Assembly: GCA_964023275.1 (NCBI GenBank)
Contig: OZ029916.1
Span: forward strand, 44,802,080 to 44,866,079
Source: Norana najaformis
Taxonomy: Eukaryota; Annelida; Clitellata; Crassiclitellata; Hormogastridae
Direction: 5' to 3'
Length of the DNA: 64,000 nucleotides
The translations under genes were made by a program, and so were the position numbers. The notes under the pieces are model-generated. The model ran no database searches. It had not been told where the DNA came from and saw only the letters and a list, made by a program, of their open reading frames with translations. Positions 1-12,300 of this stretch are shown piece by piece (position 1 is the first letter of the stretch; the number at the start of each line of letters is the position of its first letter).

Positions 1-222
1 AAGCGCATGTGTTTCTATTCGCTTCTCCGGACTATTAATAGTAAGGTCCTGTTCGAATACTCATCAGGCGTCATTTGATTTTGGCAGACGTTCAATTGTG
101 TTGCCCTCCCCAAACTTCCCCTCACCCTTCTCTGATCTGCTCCCCAACCATACACCACAACATGCACGCGATCAAATAAACATCACTGATATTCCTCATC
201 ACAGACTAGCTACTGCCGGCCT

Positions 223-545
223 GGTTAGCTACATTGATTAAAACGTACGTCAAGGCGCCTCACTTGACCTGATACACATTGACGTCACAATCGTTGCCAT
301 GGTATCTCAGCTGACGTGGTTAGCTACATTGGTTTAAGCGTACGTCAAGGCGCCTCATTTGGCCTGACACACATTGACGTCACAATCGTTGCCATGGTAT
401 CTCAGCTGACCTGGTTACTACATTGGTTAAAGCGTACGTCAAGGCGCCTCATTTGGCCTAACACACATTGACGTCACAATCGTTGCCATGGTATCTCAGC
501 TGGGCTGGCTAGCTACTTTGGTTAAAGCGTACGTCAAGGCGTCTC
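223..545. repeat. Tandem repeat, ~95-bp unit, about 3.4 copies
   Basis: Units begin near 223, 318, 413 and 507 with the motif GGTTAGCTAC. The first three copies each hold the full CRE palindrome TGACGTCA (280-287, 375-382, 469-476) and an NcoI-like GCCATGGTATCTCAGCTG block. The fourth copy runs directly into an interspersed repeat (family A). Bases 1-222 show nothing recognisable. Confidence 0.85.
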
Positions 546-742
546 TGTGCGTTAGGATGCCGGTTCGCATACCGATAGAGACTTGAATCTCGGGCTAGCA
601 CGGTCCGTACACGGGGACCTTAAATGGCGTGGTGCCCATTCAAACGGGTTGCGGTGGTGAAGGATCTCACCCGATAAATGCAAAATGAGCATGGTCGAAG
701 CCATAAGGTCGCTACAGGAAGCCGTATAAGTTTACATTTACA
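530..742 (+). repeat. Interspersed repeat family A
   Basis: This copy has the shared blocks ATCTCGGGCTAGCACGGTCC, ACGGGGACCTTAAATGG, AAGGATCTCACCCGATAAAT and GGTCGCTAC, ending in an ACATTT-type tail. Related copies, most in reverse, lie at 10915-11065, 34425-34505, 36720-37045, 40915-41030, 52913-52975 and 53040-53285. The oriented short-repeat tail suggests a SINE or LINE 3' end. I see no protein or clear tRNA head. Confidence 0.7.
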
Positions 743-1005
743 CAGTGCTTTTTTTCTAAAACAAGGTTCCGGAACTGAACAATTATGGAATTTTGTGCTA
801 AAATTTCATTATTTTATCAATCAATAAACATTGAAAACAGTGTAAAGTTGAACACACTGAAATTGAATTAAAATAAGTTACATTATATTACATAATTAAA
901 ATAACTTAGTAACACAATTCTTTTATTAAAAACTAAATAATTTTTTATTAGCCGAAAATAGGTGCCGGAACTCCGTTCCGGAGCGTTTCGTCTGAAAAAG
1001 CACTG
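743..1005. mobile_element. hAT-like MITE (CAGTGCTTTTT family), full copy
   Basis: Ends are inverted: CAGTGCTTTTT at the left and its complement AAAAAGCACTG at the right. Internal GTTCCGGAAC and GTTCCGGAGCG blocks lie next to the ends. Flanking 8-mers CATTTACA (735-742) and CATCTACA (1006-1013) match at 7 of 8, as expected for an old hAT target duplication. There is no transposase ORF, so it is non-autonomous. A second copy is at 28143-28390 and a fragment at 5433-5525. Confidence 0.8.
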
Positions 1006-1602
1006 CATCTACATTTGCTGTGCCATCACAACAAGTTCTAGTAGTAACGCATGAAAGTACAGTAGTTCTCCTACAACAGTTCGTCGCTACAGCCAGAGGC
1101 AAACGGATGTTAACCCATGCCAGCCTGACACGACTTAGACGCATTCTCATGTTATGTGATATCTTTAGGTTACAGAGTGGAAACAAAGCCATCCTTCATT
1201 CATTCTCTATCGGCCACGCTCGCTTTAATAATGCAGACATAGATAGCATCGGCTCCACATGTTAGGGGAGTTCGAGAAGGAGAGGATTCGAGAAAGACAC
1301 CAGACTCTCACGGCGCACTCACTAGACACTAGCGAGTGGCTAATTATCTAGGAGTCTATGTATTAAAGCAATCTTGAACAACCCAAATCATATCTTACAT
1401 CAGCTGCTCTCACCAGTTAAAACCCTTAGTTATTCCCAATGGCCCCACACCCGTGATCGTATTAATCCTCCTGCTGACATATTAACGCGTGTTTTATTAT
1501 TAGGATGTTGTATGCATATTACGTTTTCTTGTGTTCTTAAATACTTGTTAAGTTGTAAACCGATGTGCGATTAGCTATTGGTTAATAACGAATATACTTA
1601 CC
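1006..1602. other. No recognisable feature
   Basis: Mixed-composition DNA with only short chance ORFs. I see no splice-bounded coding segment or repeat family. Confidence 0.5.
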
Positions 1603-1732
1603 TTACTTCCTTCCTTACTTACTTGCTTACTTACTTACTTGCTTACTTTCTTGCTTACTTACTTACTTACTTCCTTACTTACTTCCTTCCCTCCTTACTT
1701 ACTTACTTGCTTACTTACTTACTTACTTATTG
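1603..1732. repeat. (TTAC)n-rich microsatellite
   Basis: Nearly continuous TTAC units with TTGC and TTCC variants. Both forward ORFs over it are low-complexity artefacts (LLTYLLTYL type). Confidence 0.95.
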
Positions 1733-2431
1733 CCGAAAATTTCGTCTTATCTACACGAGATCGAAGAATTATGGTTTTGACCTCAGGAATCCCAGCGAGA
1801 TATGCTTCACTGTCAAAACCGTTTCGACGTCAGTTTATCGAAGAATCAGTCTTGATGCATTTTCCATTTTACGGGGGGAGGGTGGCGTGGGGATGGAAGG
1901 TGAAATTTATGAGACGCATTAAGTTCATCTTCGCAGTTTAGAGCAATTGCCTGGTGTCACCGTGTTCATATTTCATTTTTTTATGTTTTTTTTGTTACTC
2001 TGGCTAATGGAACAAAGACTGATAATAGTCTATTTTGAAGGTGCAATGCTGATTTCCAATATATCGAAAATTCAAACAAATGAATGTAATGTAATCTAAA
2101 TAGGTGTATTACTGCTCACACTTACTTATTCACTTGAGAAAGTGAGTACAGTATAAATGTATTTCAGTTAAGGCAGAACTTCGCTTTCAATATACCGTTC
2201 GTCGAGCTAAAGTTGGGCCTATGCCTGTCTGTGACCTAGGCCCTGTATGACCCTATTGTTAGGCCCTATGCATAAAGTCTTGTTTGTAGGCCTACCAAAA
2301 ATCAAAGCCAGTGGCTTACATGCAGTTTCTAGCCATGCGTGGGTGTCTAACCCCGACCAGTGACGACAAAGTACCTCTTTCAGGGATTGTGGGAAAACCC
2401 TTTTGTGTATTTATCGAGTTAGGGTGCTCCC
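1733..2431. other. No recognisable feature
   Basis: AT-rich intergenic sequence. I see no conserved protein, RNA gene or assignable repeat. Confidence 0.5.
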
Positions 2432-2585
2432 CAGTGGCGGCTCCAGGAATGCTTGTGTGCGGGGAGGGGCAAGGGCATTTCTAGAGGGGCACCACATTCT
2501 GGCAGTCCACAGGTCAGGTCTGAGGGGCGCCGGCATATAAATAAGGGGTAAAACGCCCCCACGCCTATAGCTAAATCCGCCACTG
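2432..2585. mobile_element. Short hAT-like MITE (CAGTGGCGG ends)
   Basis: A 154-bp element bounded by CAGTGGCGG and its exact complement CCGCCACTG. Flanking 8-mers GTGCTCCC (2424-2431) and GTACTTCC (2586-2593) match at 6 of 8, consistent with a decayed hAT target duplication. There is no coding capacity. Confidence 0.65.
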
Positions 2586-2689
2586 GTACTTCCAGATAGT
2601 ACTTGACATCAATCAATTAAATAAATAAACCAATCAATCAATAAATCAATAAAACAATCAATCGATCAAGATTTCACTTAATCAATTGA

Positions 2690-2885
2690 GCGATCGCTTA
2701 GTAGTTCAGTCAGTCGTTCAGTCAGTCAGTCAGTCGTTCAGTGAGTCAGTGAGTCAGTCAGTCAGTCAGTCAGTCTGTCAGCCAGTCTGTCTGTCTGTCT
2801 GTCTGTCTGTATGTATGTATGTAAGTCTCTCTGTCTGTATATATGTCTCTTTGCCAGTCGGTGGTCGGTCGGTCTGTCTGTCTCT
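2690..2885. repeat. (CAGT)n / (GTCT)n low-complexity block
   Basis: A run of CAGT units passes into GTCT, GTAT and GGTC units. It lies just upstream of the tetraspanin promoter region. Confidence 0.95.
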
Positions 2886-3035
2886 CTCGACCTTTAAATG
2901 TGATGCAACCTATGCACGTAAGCCACTGTTTTGTATTCGTCGCAGTTTTTTGGCAATTACTGGTGTCATATTAATTGCTTTCTCTTTGCTTTTACCCATC
3001 GGTTTCAGCCGGCGTTTCGTATCAGTTACAGCATC

Positions 3036-3045
3036 GTCACGTGGC
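3036..3045 (+). promoter_or_regulatory. CLEAR-like E-box upstream of the tetraspanin gene
   Basis: GTCACGTGGC contains the CACGTG core and matches the known TFEB/TFE3 CLEAR consensus GTCACGTGAC at 9 of 10 positions. It sits about 80 bp upstream of the TATA box and 200 bp upstream of the start codon. In vertebrates, lysosomal genes including CD63 are regulated through such sites. Function here is inferred. Confidence 0.4.
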
Positions 3046-3125
3046 CGGGGTCTGGCCGTCGTCTGCTAACGAGGAACTACTTTCCGTGCGGATCAGCACA
3101 AAGCCTCTGTTGTGCAATCCGCCTC

Positions 3126-3133
3126 TATATAAA
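3126..3133 (+). promoter_or_regulatory. TATA box of the tetraspanin gene
   Basis: TATATAAA lies 113 bp upstream of the ATG at 3246. A start site 25-30 bp downstream would give a 5' UTR of roughly 85-90 nt, with no ATG visible between about 3155 and 3245 except in the sequence ATGATAATTATT near 3184, which closes at once. Confidence 0.6.
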
Positions 3134-3245
3134 TGTACCATAGCGTTGGCGCGCTCTCGCTTGTCGTATTGAGCTCGGAGCGTATGATAATTATTTCTGC
3201 AAAGAATTTTCACTTGCTTTCGTGAAATCACCCCCCGATTCCAAG

Positions 3246-3308
3246 ATGTTGACCGGTGGAATGAAATGTGTCAAATACCTTCTCGTCGTTTTCAATTTCT
3301 TCATAGTG
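3246..3308 (+). CDS. CD63: Tetraspanin exon 1
   Basis: 21 codons: the short cytoplasmic N-terminus with MKCVKYLL and the first half of membrane segment 1 (FNFFIV). Donor is GTG|GTGAGT. Splitting membrane segment 1 at this point is usual in tetraspanin genes. Confidence 0.92.
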
Positions 3309-6300
3309 GTGAGTCGGATTTGCTTTTCTTGTGTATTTTATTTCTGTTTTGACAGTGGCGGTCTGCTCGTACCGTATGCTGGCTAGGCGCCCGTGCCAAC
3401 ATATTGTGTCCGTTACAGCGGATGTGGTGTATAGCAGAGGCATACATTCCAGCCTTCGTCGGGCAGTAGCCACTGCTGGTACAGCTCGTCTCGTACGTGT
3501 CCTGGGCCAGCGACAGATGGGATGACCGGTATTGTTGCAGAGGCTTGCGTGTTGAGGGAGCACGCCCAAATGATGCTAGTATTAGATTTCCATATTGACG
3601 ATAACATTAGCTCACCATGGCAACACGTCTGCCTCGGGCGAATTCGGCTCTTAGATACATTCGGAAGAACGATTCCACCATGTGAATTGCGTCATTCCAA
3701 TTTCCCATCCTGAATTGAGCAGGTTTTAAGGCGATTTTTGAAGAATTTCAAAGCCCCTAATGCGGTTAAGCCTTCCCTTATAAAATAGGAGTGACTTGGC
3801 AATCACAAAACAATTTCAGACACAAGAAAACAAAAGCAAAAGAAATTAAAACAATATAACGATAACACAATTAAAAGTGGAAGTAAGCCGAAATTGACCA
3901 TAATTAAATATTCAACCAGGGCAGCGTATTTTCCCACTGAATAACAAAAAACTAGTCAATCTAATTTCATTTTTATTTGTTCTGACATATTATATGAAAT
4001 TTAAAAAAATTCTCATGATATTTTTCTTAGCTGGCTTAGCAACACAATGCTATGCATTTATTATTAATTGTTATAAACAATTAGATTATGCTGATTTATT
4101 CAGATATTGTGGTACAATATTGTTATAAATTTATGTCCATATTATTTAAGTGAAAATACAACGTGCATAGTAAATTACATTTTGAATTACATCTTGTTTA
4201 GTGTCGTCGTCGTCATCATCATCATTATCATCATCATCATTATTATTATTATTATTATCATCGTCGTCACCATCATCATCATCATGGGTGATCGGGGCTT
4301 TTGGGCATCCATTCAGAAGTCCAAAAGTGTCAACCTCTTTAAAAAACAACTGAAATTCTATTTACTGCATAACTCATAGTACTTGGGCTGACTTTTGACA
4401 TTGTAAAGCACCCCTACTTATGATGCTATATAAATTGTTGTCATTACATTACATTGCATTACTTTACATTATCATCGTCATCATCATCATGGTCATCATC
4501 ATCGTTATCATCATAATCGTAATCATCTTCAGTCATCATCATCTGATCCAATTCGAGCGAGTGGGATCGGATCGAGGTACGGCTCCGTTGAGGCAACTAG
4601 ATTCATTACCCAACAATTAATTATTCCTCACATGGGGTTGAAGGGTCAGGACCTTGGATATTAAGATGCAAGGTGTGTCATATCTCAGCGTGCTTTAAGC
4701 GCTTCATAAATCAGTTACGATTACAATCGCTTCCGAGTGTGAGAAGTCAAGTTGTTGAACAAAAGGTGTGGGAGTGAGACTCAAAAACCATGAAAAAAAA
4801 CAAAGAATAATAAAAGTCATAAGAAATTTTGGACTATTTTGTAAACGGTCGCCTGTATGTAGCTCCCAATGACTGAAAAAGATCTTTGTGAATTCTACAT
4901 GATTTAGGGCTGCCAACCGTCCCAGATTCGCCTGGATAGACCTGGAATCGGCCTTGTGCGCCCTGTTTCCCGGATTGATCCCAAATGTCCTGGAACTTGT
5001 TGTAAATATCCACTTCACCAAATGTTATTCTTCTTTTCGCACACTAAACTCGAACAGCCGGCCATAGATAAGTTTTACAGAGTGACCACAGAATGCCATA
5101 GAATAGAGGGTATTTAGGTTAGCAGACCCAATAAATGACATCTTAAAATTGCATGCATCATGCATGTATATATGAACTTTGCTCGTGCTAGGCCCTGAAG
5201 TCTGGTGGGTTACTGGAATTTAATTTTTAAACATTTGCTCTGGAAAGTTGATTCAAATTTTATGTATATGCCACTTGTCTCTTGATGTTTTGAGTCAGAT
5301 CAGATGACTGTAATTTTTAATGATTATTTGCAGTAGATCCTACATTAGGCTGACGCAAAATTCGTTACATACAGTGATGTGGACTGGGTAAATTGGTACT
5401 GGCATATCAAATGACTATGCCGGCGTCCCAGATTTTCAGTGTTTATTGATTGACAAACAAGGAAATTTTAGCACAAAATTCCATAATTGTTCAGTTCCAG
5501 AACCTTTTTTCTAGAGAAACCACTGACTAGATGTAATAAGATCTATGCGCACAGAATGATTTGCTTAGAAATTACGCGTGTGAGATCTCTGTGGGCATAT
5601 GGTCAAAATTCGAGGGTGAAGGTCAAGCTTAATACAGCCATTTTCAGATTGCTTACAACGAATGAAATTGTTATCCTGTTCATGCAGTTGTACATGCCGG
5701 AATGTAAAAGGCCATGACATTGGTTTGTAGAGGTAGGCCAGTAGGTCTATGAAGAATAAGAAACAGGCCAACCGCTAACAGTTTCATTGCATTGTATGCA
5801 AAAGCTGGACTGGACAATTTCACAGGTGTCTTTGGACAACCCTGCAGACTTGACGCTGTGCTCGTGAATAAGCTGGTGCCTGGCTTAGCTTTAAAATGCA
5901 CTTTAGAAATTTTCTCGATTACGTTTACGAATTCTTGGGTGAAATGAGGTGCACCTTAATTTGGTTTGGACCTCGTTTTAAGTCTGCTTGCACTATCTTT
6001 TAAATAATTATGAAGATAAACATATGCCACTGTACACAGTTTATCTTTACAGCAAGGCGGGCAGATATATTACGTATTCATAACATGTTCATGCATATTC
6101 ATTTATGATAATGTCATGCGGTTCGTCTTATGCGTTCAAACAGCTTGCAGGACTGGCGCTGATTGTCGCGGGTGCACTGGTCCAGACCAAGTTCAACGAG
6201 TACCTGTCGTTTTTTGGCGGGAGTACTAATGCGGCTGCCATCTTCCTCCTCATAGTCGGCATCATCGTCTTTGTCATCGGATTCTTCGGATGCTGTGGCG

Positions 6301-9300
6301 CCATTAAAGAAAACCATTGCATGATTGTCACGGTGAGAAGAACACGAGAGACCTTTTCTTGGATTATTGTTATTGTTATTATTTTTTATTATTTTTTTAC
6401 TTGAGGTATATGTGATCCCTCAAGATTAAAAAAATTAGGGGAGAGTTATTTTGTGATTACTTATTATTATTGTTTTTTTGGCCCAAGGTAAGTGTAAATC
6501 TTCAGGAATAAAAAATTATGCTAGAACCTGTTAATGGCTTATTATTATTGTTATTATTATTATTTTTATTATTATTATTATTACTACTACTACTACTATT
6601 ATTATTACTATTGTTATTATTATTATTTTATTATTAATAAATGTTGTAGCATACATAGTCTTGCAGAAATGCCATTCTGAGTCATGGTTTGTCAGTTGAT
6701 AATGCAGTTAAATACCCAGGTGTTTGAAAGCCAGGAAGAAATGGTGAGTTTTGAGGTGTTTCTTGAGGGAAGAAATAGTTCAAGCTCGTAATGTTTGTAA
6801 TGTAAAGTGGAAGAAGCAAAGTTTCCATATCCCTAGTTGAACATAAGAGAGACACTGGTTTCCTGCTCTTCAGCTTTCAGCTGGATATGGATTAATACCA
6901 AGGTCCTGCATGTGGGACCAGTGCATCGCAAGATTTGTCAGTTATTTCTCAGCTTACGGCGGTTACAAATAATAGTGCTTGGCGACTTAGACAAGTGTGC
7001 ATGAACAGGGTCCACTCTGCAAGCTCAAACCGACAATCGTTGGATTGCCAACCAAGATACACTACTGATAGAACACCATGTTTCAGGATTGTAATGTCAC
7101 ATGGTGTAAAGCATTGTGAATTGACGAATTTTTCAGTGCCACAGAGAGTCAGAGAGGTCTGTTTATTCAACGGTGCTTAGTCAAAACCAGTATGCAGAGT
7201 CAAGTTGTTGAGTCAGTTTCAGTATATTGACCTAAATCCAGATATCTCGTGAGTTATCCTGTGACTTATTATGAGACAAACTGACATTAGAGTGTGACGT
7301 CAAAGCAACTATAATTGTAATCAGGCATAAAATTTATGATGTGACTCAGTATTTGGGCAGACATTTCCAAATCGCAGGCTGGGCTGAGAGTGATTCAACT
7401 GCGGACCTCTTTACAAATATTATTTCTATGGTAACAAGCTGATCTCCCTGGTATAGTCTTTTGTAAGCCACTGAGAAATTTCGGTGATTTGTGTTACGCT
7501 ATGTACATCGGTAGCATGTTGGGTTGTGGTGTAGGATTAGGGTGTGAGTCTGATATGGGGTAAGAGCTCATAGGTAAAGCTGTAGCACCCTTTGGGTGAC
7601 AGCATATGGGGTATTGCTCTGATGGCCTGTGGGGTTACAAGCTTTGGGGTAATGCTGTAACATCATGGGGTAACAATCTATGGGGTATTGCTGTAGCATC
7701 ATGGGGTAGCAGCCTATGGGGTATTGCACCAATGTCCTATGGGGTTACAACCTATGGGGTGTTTGTGTAACATCATGGGGTAACAACCTATGGAGTATTG
7801 CCCTAACGGCCTATGTGGTTACAGCCTATGGGGTGTTGCTGTAACATCATGGGGTAACATTTTATGGGGTATTGCTCTAGTGTCCTCTGGGGTAACAGCT
7901 AGATGGGTAATGCTATAATTACCTATGAGATAAGTAAGTTTGTTAACTTGCCATGAGTCCACCAGTTGAGTGAGGATATAGTAGGTGTAACAGCCTATGG
8001 GGTAAAATCTTATAACGACCTTTTGGGGTAATAGCCTGTGGGGGTTAATTACTTTGGAGTAATGGCCACGAGCAAACTGCTTGCCTGTACAGTAAAGTGG
8101 AATTTTACCCAAAATACCAGGATTTGAAAACTTGCTTATTATTACAGGATATCAAAACTGATTTCTCATTAAGCCTTTCAATTAACAGTTTTAATTGGCT
8201 GATCCGTTGTACCAGCATTTAACGAAAATTACTTCCTGGTTGTGCTTCCGGCTTCATTTAATGCTGGCACTGATCAGTTTTCTGTACTGGTGCTACATAA
8301 ATTAAGACAGTTGTTGTGTTGAAGAAACTGCGTAAGATTTCATTAATTTTATCACAAGTCAAATTTTTCCAGCTCATACAATTGGTTTAAGAATATAAAG
8401 AACTTGCCACTTGCACGTCTAATCTGTTATGAAAAATTTTTACTAGTCAGGAATGTAGCTCTTTACTTAGAACACAAAGTCTGATGAGCTTTTACATTCC
8501 TCTTTCACAAATCTTATCCTGACACCCCTTCTTCCTCTTATCTCTCTCTCTCCTCTCCAATCCCAAACACCATCCCCCATAGCTGCCACGCTATCTCTCC
8601 GTCTGACTTTTGGATTTTTTACCTGGAACCTGGACCCTTTTGCCTATCGATTTTGTTTTGACTGAGCGCCTATGGGGTATTGCACCAACGTCCTATGGGG
8701 TTACAGCCTATGGGGTGTTGGTGTAACATCATGGGGTAACAACCTATGGAGTATTGCCCTAACGGCCTATTTGGTTACAGCTTATGAGGTGTTGCTGTAA
8801 CATCATGGGGTAACAACTTATGGGGTATTGCTCTAATGTCCTCTGGGGTAACAGCTAGATGGGTAAGCTGGTCCCTGCGACATGGCTTTCATTGGGCGCT
8901 GTGGAAATTTCGGAATTACGACTACGATTATGATTTTAACATAACGTGACATTTTATTGGACTAATAATAATTTATGTCACCACAACAGTAATAAAGTTC
9001 ATAACAGCAGTGCAACAGGGCCACCTAATCTAATCTAAATCTAATCTAATGACTTCTATAGCGCCGTTATCATAATGGGTCAGAGAAACCTAAAACCAAT
9101 CTTTCTTCGATGCTCGAACTCTTATCCTTCCGTTAAGAAATATCTCAAAACTCACGATTTCTCACTCGCTTTCAAACATCTAATCGTCTCCCTCGAGAAT
9201 TGCGATTTGAGCTCCTTTCTCTCCCCTCTCAGTGTTCCGCGGGCGCCTCTAGACTGTACTGTTTAACAGTGATTTTACTTTTTCGGGTCAGAAGCACCTC

Positions 9301-12300
9301 TGTTGAGTTTATCCTCTAAGAGGCGCTTTATAAATCATAATTTACAATTACAATTTACAATCTGAATATCTATCTGCATTTTCACCTGGCAACTGACTAG
9401 CTGTGCCTCAGGTTTTGCACTTCTGTACATTTTACAGATTTTGTAATGATGTATAAAAATGTACATATAAGTATCAAGATACTTGATATAGCGCCCTTTA
9501 AGTACCTCAAACGCTCTACCTATGCTAGTCTAAGTGGTATTAAATAGCATTAAGAACAAAAATGATGATGATGACGATGACGACGACAATGATGATGATG
9601 ATGATAATAATAACAGGAGCTAGATAAAAGAACTACAACCTCATATAGACCTGGCCACTGTTTCAAATTTAAAGTAACTTTCTTTACCACTGAAATAATT
9701 TACACAATAAACTCTTATTTTACCGATTTAATTTTGCTTATTTTTTCCTTTTTTCCAGTTTGTTGTTCTTCTCTGTGTTGTCCTCGTTCTGGAGGTCGCT
9801 GCTGCAATCGTGGCATTTGTTCTACGAAGCAAGGTCAGTACAGATACTGAGTATGCATATCCAGTACACATACATAGATATGCTGTACACACAGAGTATG
9901 CATATCCAGTACACATATAGATATGCAGTACACACATGGAGTATGCATATCCAGTACACATATATAGATAATCTGTACACACACAGAGTATGCATATCCA
10001 GTACACATATAGATATGCAGTACACACATGGAGTATGCATATCCAGTACACATATATAGATAATCTGTACACACACAGAGTATGCATATCCAGTACACAT
10101 ATAGATATGCAGTACACACATGGAGTATGCATATCCAGTACACATATGGTAAGTACAGATATGACTGACTTTCTGGGTATTGACCTGACAGCAGCATGAT
10201 TTTGGTGCACCATCGGTTGATTGCTTGTGCAGGAGACACAGCTGATCCCTGCAGCCGAGATCCGTGTTACGCCTGAGACCAAAAGAAAGATGCTGTGGGG
10301 ATAATAAATTCGAAAAAGATGTAAATTTTGTCCTGACTTAAATGACTTACCACAACCAATGGAGTGAACAGAAGCGGGCAGCAGATTTCAGAACATAGTT
10401 TGTAAAATAATGTCATGTTACATTTACCTCTTTACCTTTAGACAAATGGTTGTAAAACACCTTAAGAACTGTTAACACTGAAATAATTTACACAATGCGA
10501 TATGATGTTAATGTAATTTGAAAAATAATGTGTAAAATAATTTACACATTATTTACAAGTTTGCCTCTTTACCTTAATAATATCATGTTACATTTACCTC
10601 TTTACCTTTAGACAAATGGTTGTAAAACGCCTTAAGTACTGTTAGCACTGAAATAATTTACACAATGCGATATGGTGTTAATGTAATTTGAAAAATAATG
10701 TGTAAAATAATTTACACATTATTTACACCATTACCTCTTTACCTTAATAATGTCATGTTACATTTACCTCTTTACCTTTAGACAAATGGTTGTAAAACGC
10801 CTTAAGAACTGTTAACACTGAAATAATTTACACAATGCGATATGATGTTAATGTAATTTGAAAAATAATGTGTAAAATAATTTACACAATGCGATATGAT
10901 GTTTATGTAAATATGCACATTTTTATAAAGACCGTATGGCCTCACCTTGCTCATTTTTTCAATAAATTATCGGGTGAGATCCTTCACCACCACTGCCCGT
11001 TTGAATGGGTGTCACTCCATTTAAGGTCCCCATGTATGGATCTGGCTAGCCCGAGATCTCTGAAATAAGCCACTACCCATATGTAGGTTGTCAATATCCA
11101 GGATATGCTAAGCAGGAAGTGTTTATGGCCTAATCAACTTTAACAGGATAGTGAAAGCTGAATCAGGTTGATGTTGTTTGAAATGTCAGTTTTGACTATG
11201 AATGAAATATGATATGTTTCGATTGTGCAATTGTGTACATATGTACTTATGTGCTTATGTCTGTGCATACGTGTGATATTATTCATTCATTCATTCAGAG
11301 CATTTATAAAGCGCTCCTCTAAGAGATCCCTACTCAGAGATACTCCAAGCCAACCTTGATGGAAGAGGACAGTTTTTGAATGTTGGTGAAAGGCACTTGC
11401 AGCGTCCCTGGCTAAGAGAAATTTAGATCTTAGGGCTATTACAGGTCAGTGACCCAACCCCTGGATAGGCACGATATCTCTTTGTACTCGTTTCAAGACT
11501 CTTAATAACCGAACCTTTAAGATTTGTAAATGTGTCGTGTGCATGGCTATCTTCCAGCAAATATACCATAAGTCCACGTTGAAAATGTCTGCTGTGCATC
11601 TTGTGTTTTGAAACTGTCTTCGTTAATTGATGAAGATTTGTGTGTATTGCTTCCAGATAACTGGTGCAGTTGAGAAAGAGATGATGGCAGCAACTAAGTT
11701 TTACGGGGATAAAGGTCATGGTGGTGTTACTACAGCTTGGAACAAAGTGCAGAAAGCGGTAAGTGGTTTTTGTGACAACTGTTGGAACAGATTAAGATGT
11801 AGATAATGTTCTTAATAACAGGTAAATGTTTTCCAAAGAACAGTCAAGTGGTTTGCGATAGCCCGAAAAACAAAGGAATTAGCGGTGATTGTTGGGTTCT
11901 CAAAAGGTCTTTAGAAAGGTTATAAGTAATTCACTATTATTTTTAGTCAGTAAGTTGGGAGGTTGAAAACAGGGATCCTGTTGTTGGGTTACTGTGATCA
12001 TGCTAGCGCCTCAGCCATTTGGTTCTTATAGTTTTCTGACCCATCATACAAACTCATCGATGCTCCACCGCTTGCAATTTCTGCTTCGGCCTTTCACTCA
12101 AAACTGAAAACATTCCTCTTTCACAGATCCTATCCTGACACCCCTTCTTCCCCTTATCTTTCTCTCCTCTCCAACCCCAAACACCACCACACCCCCGTAG
12201 CTGCCACACTCTCTCCGTCTGACTTTTAGATCTTGACCTGAAACCGAATCCTTTTGCCTATCGATTTTGTTTTGATTGAGCGCCTGTGAATAAGCTGGTC

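Noticed and set aside
7553..8060. GGGGT array as an interstitial telomere
   Set aside because: Units are 37/74 bp with no TTAGGG or other short telomeric period.
9728..10282. 184-codon - strand ORF, Cys/Tyr-rich
   Set aside because: Created by the 45/47-bp minisatellite; antisense to exon 3.
10411..10890. CRISPR-like direct repeats
   Set aside because: Eukaryotic intron; units are contiguous 170-bp copies without variable spacers.
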